Shown: positions 35,693-43,355 of the stretch, one piece after another | How the letters are laid out: each line of letters opens with the position of its first letter | Numbering within the stretch: the first letter of the stretch is position 1 | Source: Streptomyces sp. NBC_00513 | Lineage (GTDB): Bacteria > Actinomycetota > Actinomycetes > Streptomycetales > Streptomycetaceae | Assembly: GCF_041431415.1 (NCBI RefSeq) | Contig: NZ_CP107845.1 | Location: 372,001-436,000, forward strand | DNA: 64,000 nt | Reading direction: 5' to 3' | Position numbers and translations under genes: made by a program | Notes under the pieces: generated by a model | The model's database searches: none | What the model saw: the letters and a program-made list of their open reading frames with translations, nothing else | What the model was told of the DNA's origin: nothing

Positions 35693-36303
35693 TTCTCCGC
35701 CTTGGGGGCCGTGGCGGGCGAGTAGAGGAAGGAGAAGCGCTCCATCACGTTCTGGCGCTGCGTGTTGTGGAAGGCGGCGATGCGCCAGGCGCCGTCGGTG
35801 TCGCGGACCAGGGTGTACGTCTGGACTTTGGACAGGTCGGCGAGACCGGGCTTGCCGCCGGTGTAGTCGTCGCCGCGGCCGGTCAGGACGGCCGCGTCCT
35901 TTCCGAGGAAGCGCAGGTCGAGGTAACTCGCGGCGAGCTTGGTGCCCTTGACGAAGCCCTTGAAGAGGGCGCGGTGCGCCTCGGTGATGTCGGCGCGGCC
36001 CTGGTAGTGGCTGCCGATGTACGTGGTGTAGGTGCCGTCCTCGGTGAACAGGCGGCCGTACGCCTCCGCGTCACCACGGGCCCAGGCGTCGATGAGGGCG
36101 TCGAGGGTGGCACAGATGGCCTCGCCGTCGGCGGTGTTCGCGCCCGCCGGGATGACGTCGGCGCAGTTCTCCTTGCCGGTGCGCCGTATGCCGGAGGTGG
36201 TGTCGAGGTAGAGGTACGCGGCGGCGGCGCCGAACGCGAGGACGGCGGCGGTGGCGAGGGCGGCGCGCTTGACCGTCTTCTTGTTCACGGGCTTCTTGTT
36301 CAC
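35689..36303 (-). CDS. SgcJ/EcaC-type (SnoaL-like) protein with N-terminal anchor, 204 aa
   Basis: The GTG at 36303 opens NKKPVNKKTVKRAALATAAV and LAFGAAAAYLYLDTTSG, a signal or membrane anchor. The NTF2-like domain follows: ICATLDALIDAWARGDAEAY, GRLFTEDGTYTTYIGSHYQG, DITEAHRALFKGF and VQTYTLVRDTDGAWRIAAFH with the N-terminal alpha/beta cone pattern. Members are found in enediyne and polyketide clusters but many are of unknown function. It is the first gene of a two-gene operon with the SDR, divergent from MarR across a perfect palindrome. Confidence 0.82.
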   Translation of the reverse strand: MNKKPVNKKTVKRAALATAAVLAFGAAAAYLYLDTTSGIRRTGKENCADVIPAGANTADGEAICATLDALIDAWARGDAEAYGRLFTEDGTYTTYIGSHYQGRADITEAHRALFKGFVKGTKLAASYLDLRFLGKDAAVLTGRGDDYTGGKPGLADLSKVQTYTLVRDTDGAWRIAAFHNTQRQNVMERFSFLYSPATAPKAEK

Positions 36304-36386
36304 GGGAATGCCTCTCGGTCGACGGAACGGTCGGATGACGGCAGCCGCCGCGTTGACTACACTGGCGCAACAACTGCACACGTGCA

Positions 36387-36408
36387 TTATCTGCATGCAT
36401 GCAGATAA
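36387..36408. promoter_or_regulatory. 22-bp perfect palindrome, likely MarR operator
   Basis: TTATCTGCATG is followed immediately by its exact reverse complement CATGCAGATAA. It lies 24 bases before the MarR start codon and about 80 bases before the divergent SnoaL/SDR operon start. Perfect palindromes of this length between a MarR gene and a divergent operon are typical operators. The palindrome is seen; binding is inferred. Confidence 0.75.
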
Positions 36409-36431
36409 ATGGCAAGGGGAAAGGTGACGCG

Positions 36432-36908
36432 ATGACGGAACAGGAGCAGGGCGACCGGCGGGCGGTCTTCCGGGAGTACGTCGATGCCGTGGGGCTGCAC
36501 GGCATGGCGGGTGCGGAGGCCGCGGGCCTCCAGGCGTCCGAGTGGTACGCCCTGAGCCGCATCACCCTGGCGGGCGGGCTCACCTCCGGCGAACTCGCGG
36601 TCGGGACGGGGCTCACCACCGGGGCGACGACACGGCTGATCGACCGGCTGGAGCGCGCCGGGTACGTACGCCGCACCGCGGACCCGGCCGACCGGCGCAA
36701 GGTCGTGGTCGAAGCGGTGCCGGACGCACTGTCGGGCGTCGAGGCGGCGGTGGGCCCGGCCCGCAAGCGGATCGGCGAGGTCCTCGCCGGCTACACGCCG
36801 GACCAACTTGACCTGCTCTTCGACTACTTCTCCCGCGCGGCCCCCGCGTTCCGCGAGGCGACGGAGGAGATCCGCGCCTCGACACAGGAGCGCAAAGGCG
36901 GCCGATAG
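36432..36908 (+). CDS. MarR-family transcriptional regulator, 158 aa
   Basis: The winged helix reads LQASEWYALSRITLAGGLTS, GELAVGTGLTTGATTRLIDR and LERAGYVRRTADPADRRKVV, flanked by dimerisation helices (DRRAVFREYVDAVGLHG and PDQLDLLFDYFSRAAPAF). The ATG at 36432 is preceded by AGGGGAAAGGTG. It probably represses itself and the divergent SnoaL-like/SDR operon through the palindrome between them. Confidence 0.9.
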   Translation: MTEQEQGDRRAVFREYVDAVGLHGMAGAEAAGLQASEWYALSRITLAGGLTSGELAVGTGLTTGATTRLIDRLERAGYVRRTADPADRRKVVVEAVPDALSGVEAAVGPARKRIGEVLAGYTPDQLDLLFDYFSRAAPAFREATEEIRASTQERKGGR

Positions 36909-37133
36909 GGGCGGGCCCCATGGCCTGCGAGCCGTAGGCCGGGCTCGCGAAGGCGCGCGCACGCCTCGGACCGGTGGCCGCCCTGGCGCTCACCGCGCCA
37001 GGGCCCCCGAGCCGCGGTGCTCGCCACCACCCAGGGCAACCACTGCGCTCCGGGCGGACACTGACGTGAGGTCACACCAGTCGGTCACTTCCGCCCGCAC
37101 CTCAGATCGGGAACGTCGGCACGTTGAGGGCGG

Positions 37134-38687
37134 TCAGTTGAGCGCGGCCCAGTTCTGGGTGTTCGCGTTGCCGGCGGGCTTGGCGGTGACGGAAGCGCCG
37201 GGGGCGACGGGGGCGCTGTCGAGGGAGTAGCCGGTCGCCGGGTTGGTGATCGTCAGGGTGCCGCTGCTGTTCTGGGTGACCTTCCAGCCCTGGCCCGGAT
37301 TGGAGGAGTTGACGGCCCGCAGGATGGCGGGGGCGCCGGCGGTGGCGGGTGCGGTCAGCACGAGGTGGTCCGGGCAGCCATCGATGAGCTTCGCCGTGCC
37401 GTCCCCGTTCGCGACCAGCGTCCACTGCTGCTTGTTGCGCGTGGCGTCATAGGTGGCGAGGGTGGCCGGGGAGCTGCCGGAGGCGCCGCACTGGTCGGCG
37501 CGTTCCAGGGCCAGGCCACCGCCGTTGGTGAGGACGTGGGTACGGCCGTCGCCCACGATCGTGGGGCCGTAGTTGACGGCGTGGGCGGCCAGGGCGGTGA
37601 GCGCGGCGCCGGTGGTGGCCAGCGGCGGGTTGACGGCGGGCCGCCCGGTCTGGAAGTAGTCGGCGAAGGTGGCGGGCCGGCGCGCGGTCATCACGCTGAC
37701 GGTCCTGTTCCAGCCGCCGTCGACGTTGTTCCACAGATCCAGCAGCGCGCCGTCAACGTTGCCTTGGACCTGGTCCCCGGTGTGCCAACCGGTGGTGTAC
37801 GTGAAGTTCTGGCTGCTGCCGTCGGGCCACACGTAGCGGTAGTCCTTCAGGAGGTAGGCGGCTACGGAGTCGGCGAAGCCCTCGGTCCAGGAACAGCTGC
37901 CGGAGCTCGCCTGGTCGATGAAGTGCGGGTTGCAGCCGGTGACCGCCGGGAACTGCCCGTTGTAGAGACGGTGCTGGAAGAAGTGGCCGGCCTCGTGGAG
38001 CACGGTGTGCTCGGAGTCGGGGTCGGCGGCTGCGAGGTGGACGGTGTTGGCCAGGTCGTAGGACGGGCCATCGGCCGAGTTGGCGGCCCACCGGATGTTC
38101 AGTTCGGTGCAGGCGTTGCTGTTCGCCTCGTGGGTGGACCAACAGTCGCTGACGGGGTTGTTGCGGGCCCACCACAGGATGTTGATGGTGTCGAATGCAT
38201 GCCAAGCCCGGGCGTTGGACGCCTTGAGGGTGCCCAGGTCGGCGCCGGCGGCAAGGTCCGTCTTGGTGGGCGAGTCGAACGTGTACACGGTGCCGTTGCC
38301 GTCCCTGACCTTCCACAGCTTGGTGCTCTCGGTGCTGAACCGCACCCACATGCTGCTCATCGTGGCGGTGGTGGGGGTGTAGCAGAGGTTGAATCCTCCG
38401 CCGGCGACAGCGGTGTACTGGTAGTCGGCGGTGAGCCGGCGCGGAGTGTCGGTGGACTTCTCCTTGCCCCACAGCTGGACGTTCGCGTTGCGGACCGGCT
38501 TGGTCAGCGAGGGCTTGCCCCGGCCGGCCTCGGCCGACTGGTAGTCGTACTGAAGCTTGCCGCTCAGGCAGATGGGGGACGCAGCCGCGGCGCTGGGCGC
38601 CGTCAGCGGAACAACGGCGGCGGCGGCGGCGAGCAAGGCGGTGCTCATGGCGGCGAAGCCGCGCGGCAGCCGAATTCCGATGGCCAC
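37134..38687 (-). CDS. Secreted HEXXH metalloprotease-like protein with ricin-type lectin domain, 517 aa
   Basis: A signal peptide (FAAMSTALLAAAAAVVPLTA, cleavage after APSAAAA) precedes a novel N-terminal region, then a zinc motif HEAGHFFQHRL near residue 230 and downstream SCSWTEGFADSVAAYLLKDY, whose Glu could be the third ligand as in gluzincins. From about 385 to the end is a ricin-type beta-trefoil with QW-type repeats: DATRNKQQWTLVANGDGTAK, SNPGQGWKVTQNSSGT and NANTQNWAALN. The GTG at 38687 with GAGAGGAAA is preferred. It probably binds polysaccharide and cleaves protein or peptide outside the cell; activity is inferred. No prodomain was identified. Confidence 0.82.
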   Translation of the reverse strand: MAIGIRLPRGFAAMSTALLAAAAAVVPLTAPSAAAASPICLSGKLQYDYQSAEAGRGKPSLTKPVRNANVQLWGKEKSTDTPRRLTADYQYTAVAGGGFNLCYTPTTATMSSMWVRFSTESTKLWKVRDGNGTVYTFDSPTKTDLAAGADLGTLKASNARAWHAFDTINILWWARNNPVSDCWSTHEANSNACTELNIRWAANSADGPSYDLANTVHLAAADPDSEHTVLHEAGHFFQHRLYNGQFPAVTGCNPHFIDQASSGSCSWTEGFADSVAAYLLKDYRYVWPDGSSQNFTYTTGWHTGDQVQGNVDGALLDLWNNVDGGWNRTVSVMTARRPATFADYFQTGRPAVNPPLATTGAALTALAAHAVNYGPTIVGDGRTHVLTNGGGLALERADQCGASGSSPATLATYDATRNKQQWTLVANGDGTAKLIDGCPDHLVLTAPATAGAPAILRAVNSSNPGQGWKVTQNSSGTLTITNPATGYSLDSAPVAPGASVTAKPAGNANTQNWAALN

Positions 38688-39074
38688 AGGGTTTCCTCTC
38701 ATGAGGGCGTTTCAAAGCCCTGCCGGTGCGGGCCGATGCCGTGCGATCCGGGCCGGCCCGTCACGAACGCAGCGAAACTCCGGGCCAACAGGTGACCTTG
38801 CCAAGTCGCCCTGGACCAGCGGAGTTTCGACGCACTGCCAGTCTTCCACCGTCTGCCTCGTCAACTTGCCCGCTCCAGACGGTGCGGCGGGCTGCCGCCG
38901 ATGGAGCGGTTGCGGGAGCTGCCCAGTCCGCGTCGGCGGCACAGCGCGTTTCACCCGTTCGTGGCGTGGCGGACTCAGACAGCTCCCCCGGCAGCCCAGT
39001 ACCGGGTCGGCGGCCTCGTCGATCGCCCCCGTCGGCGGAAACGGGCGAAGGCGCGTCCCCATTGCGGCGGCTTA

Positions 39075-39961
39075 CTGATAGTTTCAGAATGAGATTCGTT
39101 GAGGGGCTTGGCAGTTGGGTATCGTGTCGGCAGGATCTGGGGTGTGTCTGCTGATCTCGTGCCTGATGACCTGTGGGAACGTGTGGCCCCGTTACTGCCG
39201 GAACGTCCACCTCGCCGGCACCGGTATCCGGGGCGTCGGCCGGTGGACGATCGTGCGGCGTTGAGGGCCATCGTTTACGTGCTGTGCAAGAGCGTGAGCT
39301 GGCGGGACGTTCCAGCCGAGCGGTTCGGCTGCAGTGGTGTGACGGCCTGGCGTCGGCTTCGGGACTGGACCGAGGCCGGAGTGTGGCCCCGCCTCCACGA
39401 AGTCCTCCTGGCCGAGCTCCGGGCGGCCGGGCTGCTGGACATGGATGACGTTGCGATCGACGCCTCGCACGTCAGAGCCCTCAAAGGGGGGCTCACACCG
39501 GACCTTCGCCGGTCGACCGTGCCCGCCCCGGCAGCAAGCACCACCTCATCGTCGACCGCCACGGAACCCCACTCATCGTCTCCCTGACCAGTGGAAACCG
39601 TCACGACGTCACCCAGCTCATGCCCCTGCTGGACGCGATACCCCGCATCCGCGGGCTTCGAGGACGGCCACGTCACCGGCCCCGCCGGCTCTTCGCCGAC
39701 CGCGGCTACGACTTCGACAAGTACCGGCGCCTGCTCAGAGCCCGCGGGATCACACCCAAGATCGCCCGACGCGGCACACTTCACGGATCCGGCCTGGGCA
39801 AGACCCGCTGGGTCGTCGAGCGAACCTTCGCCTGGCTGCACCAGTTCAAACGACTCCGCATCCGCTACGAGATACGAGCCGACCTCCACCTCGGCCTGCT
39901 CCAACTGGCCTGCAGCATCATCTGCTTACGCCGACTCCGAACCTCATTCTGAAACCATCAG
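39075..39961 (+). mobile_element. Complete IS5-family insertion sequence, 887 bp
   Basis: Imperfect 19-bp inverted repeats bound the element: CTGATAGTTTCAGAATGAG (39075-39093) and CTCATTCTGAAACCATCAG (39943-39961), matching at 18 of 19 positions. A TTA occurs directly outside both ends (39072-39074 and 39962-39964), consistent with a 3-bp target duplication. The transposase spans nearly the whole length and ends inside the right repeat. The element is structurally intact and may be recently active. Confidence 0.88.
39144..39952 (+). CDS. IS5-family transposase, expressed through a -1 frameshift
   Basis: The first frame (GTG at 39144) reads PDDLWERVAPLLPERPPRRH, GRRPVDDRAALRAIVYVLCK and MDDVAIDASHVRALKGG. 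At a run of six G after AAA (39483-39491) the -1 frame continues AHTGPSPVDRARPGSKHHLI, then LFADRGYDFDKYRRLLRARG, TRWVVERTFAWLHQFKRLRI and RYEIRADLHLGLLQL to the TGA at 39950-39952. All DDE residues are present across the two frames. Frameshifting at this point is usual in this IS group, so I read it as programmed rather than a mutation. It belongs to the IS element with matching inverted repeats. Confidence 0.85.
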
Positions 39962-40069
39962 TTAGCGTGAAGAGGACGGCGGGGCCGGGTCCACAGCCCC
40001 TCTTCCGACGCCGCGGCCTCGTAGCCTCCCTTTGCGAGGCGCCCTCGGCCGGCCGGGCGGGCAGGGGGC

Positions 40070-40210
40070 AGCGGGCAGGCGGCCATCGACCAGTGGCTCG
40101 CGGGCAGCCCCAGCACTCGCTACGAGCCACGCGACTTCCTCGTCTGGGCGGCCCGGCGCGGCCACAGCCGCGACCTCCTGGTGCCACATCACACCAAGGC
40201 CGAACCGCAG
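40070..40210 (+). pseudogene. Tyrosine recombinase (integrase) N-terminal fragment
   Basis: A forward frame reads AAIDQWLAGSPSTRYEPRDF then LVWAARRGHSRDLLVPHHT, matching the core-binding region of Streptomyces tyrosine recombinases (DxWLxxGxxTRYxxRDFLxWAAxRG). The catalytic domain is absent. Homology passes directly into a DUF5958 fragment, so two genes have been joined here. Confidence 0.6.
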
Positions 40211-40542
40211 GGCTCGACGACGACTCGCACTGCTGCGGGGATCTGTGCGGACACTGCATGCAAGCCCGCGCAACGGAGGAGGACGGGCCCGAGAGCGTGC
40301 GACGCGCGGGCCTTCGGCCGACGTATACCCCAGCGGTGCTGATCACGCGCGGGCAGCTGAACGTACAGCTGGCAAAGATCATCAATCTGCCGCAGGACGA
40401 GCGTGTGAAGTCCTTTCGCCTGTTGGTCGCGCTACTGGGGGTGGCGGACAAGCGTCGCCGGGAGCGGTTCTGCGCGGACTGGTGTGGTCACGCCTGGCAC
40501 CAGTTGGCGGGTGGAACCGTTTTGGGAGCGGCCACCGCGTGA
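40211..40542 (+). pseudogene. DUF5958 family protein, N-terminally truncated
   Basis: From about 40240 the frame reads HCMQARATEEDGPESVRRAG, LRPTYTPAVLITRGQLNVQL, IINLPQDERVKSFRLLVALL and GVADKRRRERFCADWCGHAW. This is the body and end of DUF5958, small Streptomyces proteins of about 120-130 residues. The first 20-25 residues (normally containing a LR-Y pattern) are replaced by integrase sequence. A GTG at 40336 could still start a short product, but the gene is probably dead. Function of the family is unknown. Confidence 0.65.
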
Positions 40543-40619
40543 TCATCAAAGGTTGTGTGGACTTCTGAAGATGGTGCAATGGCCGCGGGCCATGGCGTAG
40601 ACCCGCTCGTTGGCGGGCG

Positions 40620-40838
40620 ATGTTCGACCAGGCCATGGCCCGCATAGCAGGCCGGTTCCGGCGGGTCGAGCCTAGAGCGACAGCGCGGGCGTTCGTACTC
40701 GGACTACTGTCCGGCGTCGAGCGCAAGAACTGCCGGCAGCTGGCTGAGGAAGCCGGCCATTCCCGCCCCGGCGCGATGCAGCGGCTGCTGCGAAACGCGA
40801 GCTGGGATGCCGACGAGGTACGCGACGATGTCGACGAG
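40620..40838 (+). pseudogene. IS701-family transposase N-terminal fragment
   Basis: The frame MFDQAMARIAGRFRRVEPRA, TARAFVLGLLSGVERKNCRQ and LAEEAGHSRPGAMQRLLRNA with SWDADEVRDDV is the N-terminal signature of IS701-type transposases (RRxEPRxxAxxYxxGLLxxxERKNxWQLAE, MQRLL-x-WDAD). It breaks off at the junction with a reverse-strand antitoxin fragment. Confidence 0.8.
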
Positions 40839-40840
40839 AG

Positions 40841-41057
40841 TCCGCCTTGCTCGGTGTCGAAGGCCTCGGCAATGCCCGGCCTGCTGACGGCTTCGCGGAA
40901 GGCCGCGGTGGCCCGGCCGAGGGCGGGCTGGTTCTCTTCCTCGATGGCCAGTTCGGCCAGGTAGGCACGGACGCTCTTGCCGTGAGCGGCCGCGAGGGTG
41001 GCGAGGCGGTCTCGGGTCTCGGGTCTCGGAGCCGATCTCCACGGTTGCATCTGCCAT
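40841..41057 (-). pseudogene. Orphan type II antitoxin (ribbon-helix-helix type), frameshifted by a 7-bp repeat
   Basis: The start MADATVEIGSETRD is followed, after a change of frame, by RDRLATLAAAHGKSVRAYLA and ELAIEEENQPALGRATAAFR. This resembles the short Streptomyces antitoxins that begin with a DNA-binding ribbon-helix-helix (V-IxSExRDRLAxLAxxxGxSVRAYL). Between the two halves a 7-bp unit (CCGAGAC) is repeated three times at about 41018-41035; one extra copy explains the shift. The 3' end is cut by an IS701 fragment and no toxin gene remains. Confidence 0.6.
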
Positions 41058-41278
41058 GCCCCGAGTAGGCACCCATGAATGCCTTCTGAATGCCCGCGAT
41101 GGCCGGTCACCGGCGGCCGACGTTCGCCGACCGGCAGGGGGATGCCTTGAGTCGGTGCGGCCGGTGATGAGGACCATCGGATCGGCCGCTCCTGGGCGTC
41201 AGGACCGACTGCCACGGGGTGTGGAGGGGCGTCACGTCGCGCACGACACGGCCGGCGACCGGCTGACCGGCCGACCTC

Positions 41279-42901
41279 TCAGGCTCCCGGTCCGCTCGGT
41301 CTCTCGGTGGCGGCGGTGGTGGAGTCCTCGGTGTAGTAGCGCCGCAGGAGTTCCCGCTCGGCATCCCGGTGCGGGTACTTGAAGAAGATCAACAGTGCAC
41401 CCAGGGCGATGGCGCCCAGGCCGACGGTGTAAGCCCAGTCGTCGCCGTGGAGGAACGACTGGCGTGCTGCCGCGACGATCTGGTGAGCGTACTCGGGGTG
41501 CTGCTGGGCGACCTGCCCGGCAGAGGCGAACGACTTCGTCAGCTCGCTCTGGACCTGGTCCGACACCTCCTTACTCTCGGGAGAAGCGGCGATCGCCGCG
41601 CTGAAGGCCGAGGCGTAGCCGGCGATGAGGAGCACGCCCATGACGGACTGCATGATGGCCCCGCCGAGGTCCCGTTGCAGGTCCGCGGTGCCCGAGGCCA
41701 TGCCGGCCCGTCGCACGGGCACAGATCCGGTCAGCGAGTGCGATGCGGGCGTCCCGGCGAAGCCGGCGCCGATGCCGATGAAGACGTAAGCGAGGCCGAT
41801 CTGCCAGTAGCTGCTGTCCTCGTCCCAGAACAGCAGCATCCAGGCGAAGGCGAGGAAGAGGAACACGTAGCCGGTCAGCAGGGTCGTACGGGCGCCGTGT
41901 GTCTCGACCAGCTTCGCGGACCGTGGTGCCACGAGCACCATCATCACGACGAGGGGGAGGATGGCGGCGCCGGCTTCGACGGCGTCGTACTCGAGCACAT
42001 TCTGCAGGTACTGCATGCTGATGAACGCCGACCCCATCATGGAGCCGAACACGATGATTCCCGCGCATGCGGCGACCCAGAACGTGCGCCGGCCGGCGAT
42101 GTGGAGGTCGTACAGCGGGTTGGGTGCCCGACGCTGGCGCCAGATGAACGCCACCCCGGCGGCGAGGGCGACCACGACGAGGCCGACGGCCAGTGCCCCC
42201 TGGTTGGGGACGACGGCGAAGTTGATCCCCAGCACCAGTCCCGCGATCAGGAGGACGGACAGGATGCCGCCGAGGTTGTCCACCGGTTCGGCCGACTCGT
42301 TGGCGTGCGCGGGGATGAACAGCAGGGCCATGACCAGCGCGACCGCGGCGAGGGGCAGGGTGACCAGGAAGACCGACCCCCAGTAGAAGTGTTGGAGCAG
42401 CGCGCCCGCGATCACCGGCCCGAGCATGGAGATGCCGCCGCCCAGGGCCGACCACAGCGCGATCGACTTCGTCCGCCCCGGCCCCGCCCACAGGGCCGTG
42501 ATCAGCGCCAGGGTCGTCGGGTAGGCCATGCCTGCCGAGACTCCGCCGAGGATCCGGGCCAGCACGAGGACGGTGTCGTTCGGCGCGTACGCCGCGAGCA
42601 GGCAGGCGGGAATGGACAGAGCGATACCGAGGAGCAGCAGCAGCTTGCGCCCGTGACGGTCGCCGACCGCACCCAGATAGAGCACCGATGCGGCCAGGCC
42701 GAGGGAGTACCCCACGGCGACCATGTTCAGGGCGGTCTGGGAGGAGTCGAAGGCCTTCCCGATCGCGGGCAGCGCCACGTTGGCCACAGACAGGTTCAAG
42801 TTGGCCACCGCGGCAACGATGATCAAGGACGCCAGAACGAGCGGCGCCCGCGCCGGGGCCTCACGCGGAACGTCGATGCGAGGCGCGCCGTTTTTCGACA
42901 T
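41279..42901 (-). CDS. MFS transporter, DHA2 family (EmrB/QacA-like), 540 aa
   Basis: Fourteen predicted membrane segments with DHA2 motifs: LNLSVANVALPAIGKAFDSS at TM1, YLGAVGDRHGRKLLLLLGIA (motif A) and a motif-C-like GPVIAGALLQHFYWGSVFLV. Such pumps export drugs or dyes by proton antiport. The ATG at 42901 is preceded by CGGAGG, which rules out the longer upstream start. No regulator is beside it, but a second DHA2 pump lies upstream in the same direction 450 bases away. The long soluble stretch around residue 460 (ESKEVSDQVQSELTKSFASA) is unusual but seen in related pumps. Confidence 0.9.
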   Translation of the reverse strand: MSKNGAPRIDVPREAPARAPLVLASLIIVAAVANLNLSVANVALPAIGKAFDSSQTALNMVAVGYSLGLAASVLYLGAVGDRHGRKLLLLLGIALSIPACLLAAYAPNDTVLVLARILGGVSAGMAYPTTLALITALWAGPGRTKSIALWSALGGGISMLGPVIAGALLQHFYWGSVFLVTLPLAAVALVMALLFIPAHANESAEPVDNLGGILSVLLIAGLVLGINFAVVPNQGALAVGLVVVALAAGVAFIWRQRRAPNPLYDLHIAGRRTFWVAACAGIIVFGSMMGSAFISMQYLQNVLEYDAVEAGAAILPLVVMMVLVAPRSAKLVETHGARTTLLTGYVFLFLAFAWMLLFWDEDSSYWQIGLAYVFIGIGAGFAGTPASHSLTGSVPVRRAGMASGTADLQRDLGGAIMQSVMGVLLIAGYASAFSAAIAASPESKEVSDQVQSELTKSFASAGQVAQQHPEYAHQIVAAARQSFLHGDDWAYTVGLGAIALGALLIFFKYPHRDAERELLRRYYTEDSTTAATERPSGPGA

Positions 42902-43011
42902 GGAACCTCCGGGGCGAAGTGGGGCTTCGCGAGAGTCTTGCCTGATCCACCGTGCCGCACATCGCCCCATTGGGATGACACGCCACCGTCGCCGGCTCGG
43001 TCGGCTCGCCG

Positions 43012-43206
43012 CGGGGCGATCTCGGCGAGCACGTCCCCGAATCGATCGCGCAGCCGCACTCCGCGCTGCCCGCCGTGTTCGCCGCCGCCGAGCCCGCCCC
43101 GCTCAAAGCGGCTCTGGACGCGGTGTGGCGGGCACTGCAGACGTACGGAGAGAATGGCGGGACAGGATTTGATGGCTCCTGGGTAGGCAGGCCGAGCACT
43201 TGGTAG
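43012..43206 (+). pseudogene. Unidentified C-terminal gene fragment
   Basis: A forward frame with no start reads GDLGEHVPESIAQPHSALPA, VFAAAEPAPLKAALDAVWRA and LQTYGENGGTGFDGSWVG before a stop. It is clearly protein-like and in frame for 60 codons, but I do not recognise it. It sits between two pump genes on the opposite strand. Probably the tail of a lost gene. Confidence 0.35.
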
Positions 43207-43355
43207 GTCCGAGACGACGGTGCAGGCCGTCCGGACATCGAGTCCGCCCGCGGCTCGGTCCTGCGCCCCTTCCGTGACCCCGTCGCCGCCGAGGACGGCG
43301 AGGTCGAGGAAGGCCCATGCCCCGGCCGATGTCGTGGCCGGGGCCTGGGGGTGGC

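Noticed and set aside
37365..38795. 476-codon forward open frame
   Set aside because: Antisense to the HEXXH-ricin gene; Gly/Val-rich nonsense composition.
41369..43186. 605-codon forward open frame
   Set aside because: Antisense to the other DHA2 pump; Asp/Glu/His/Arg-rich with no domain.
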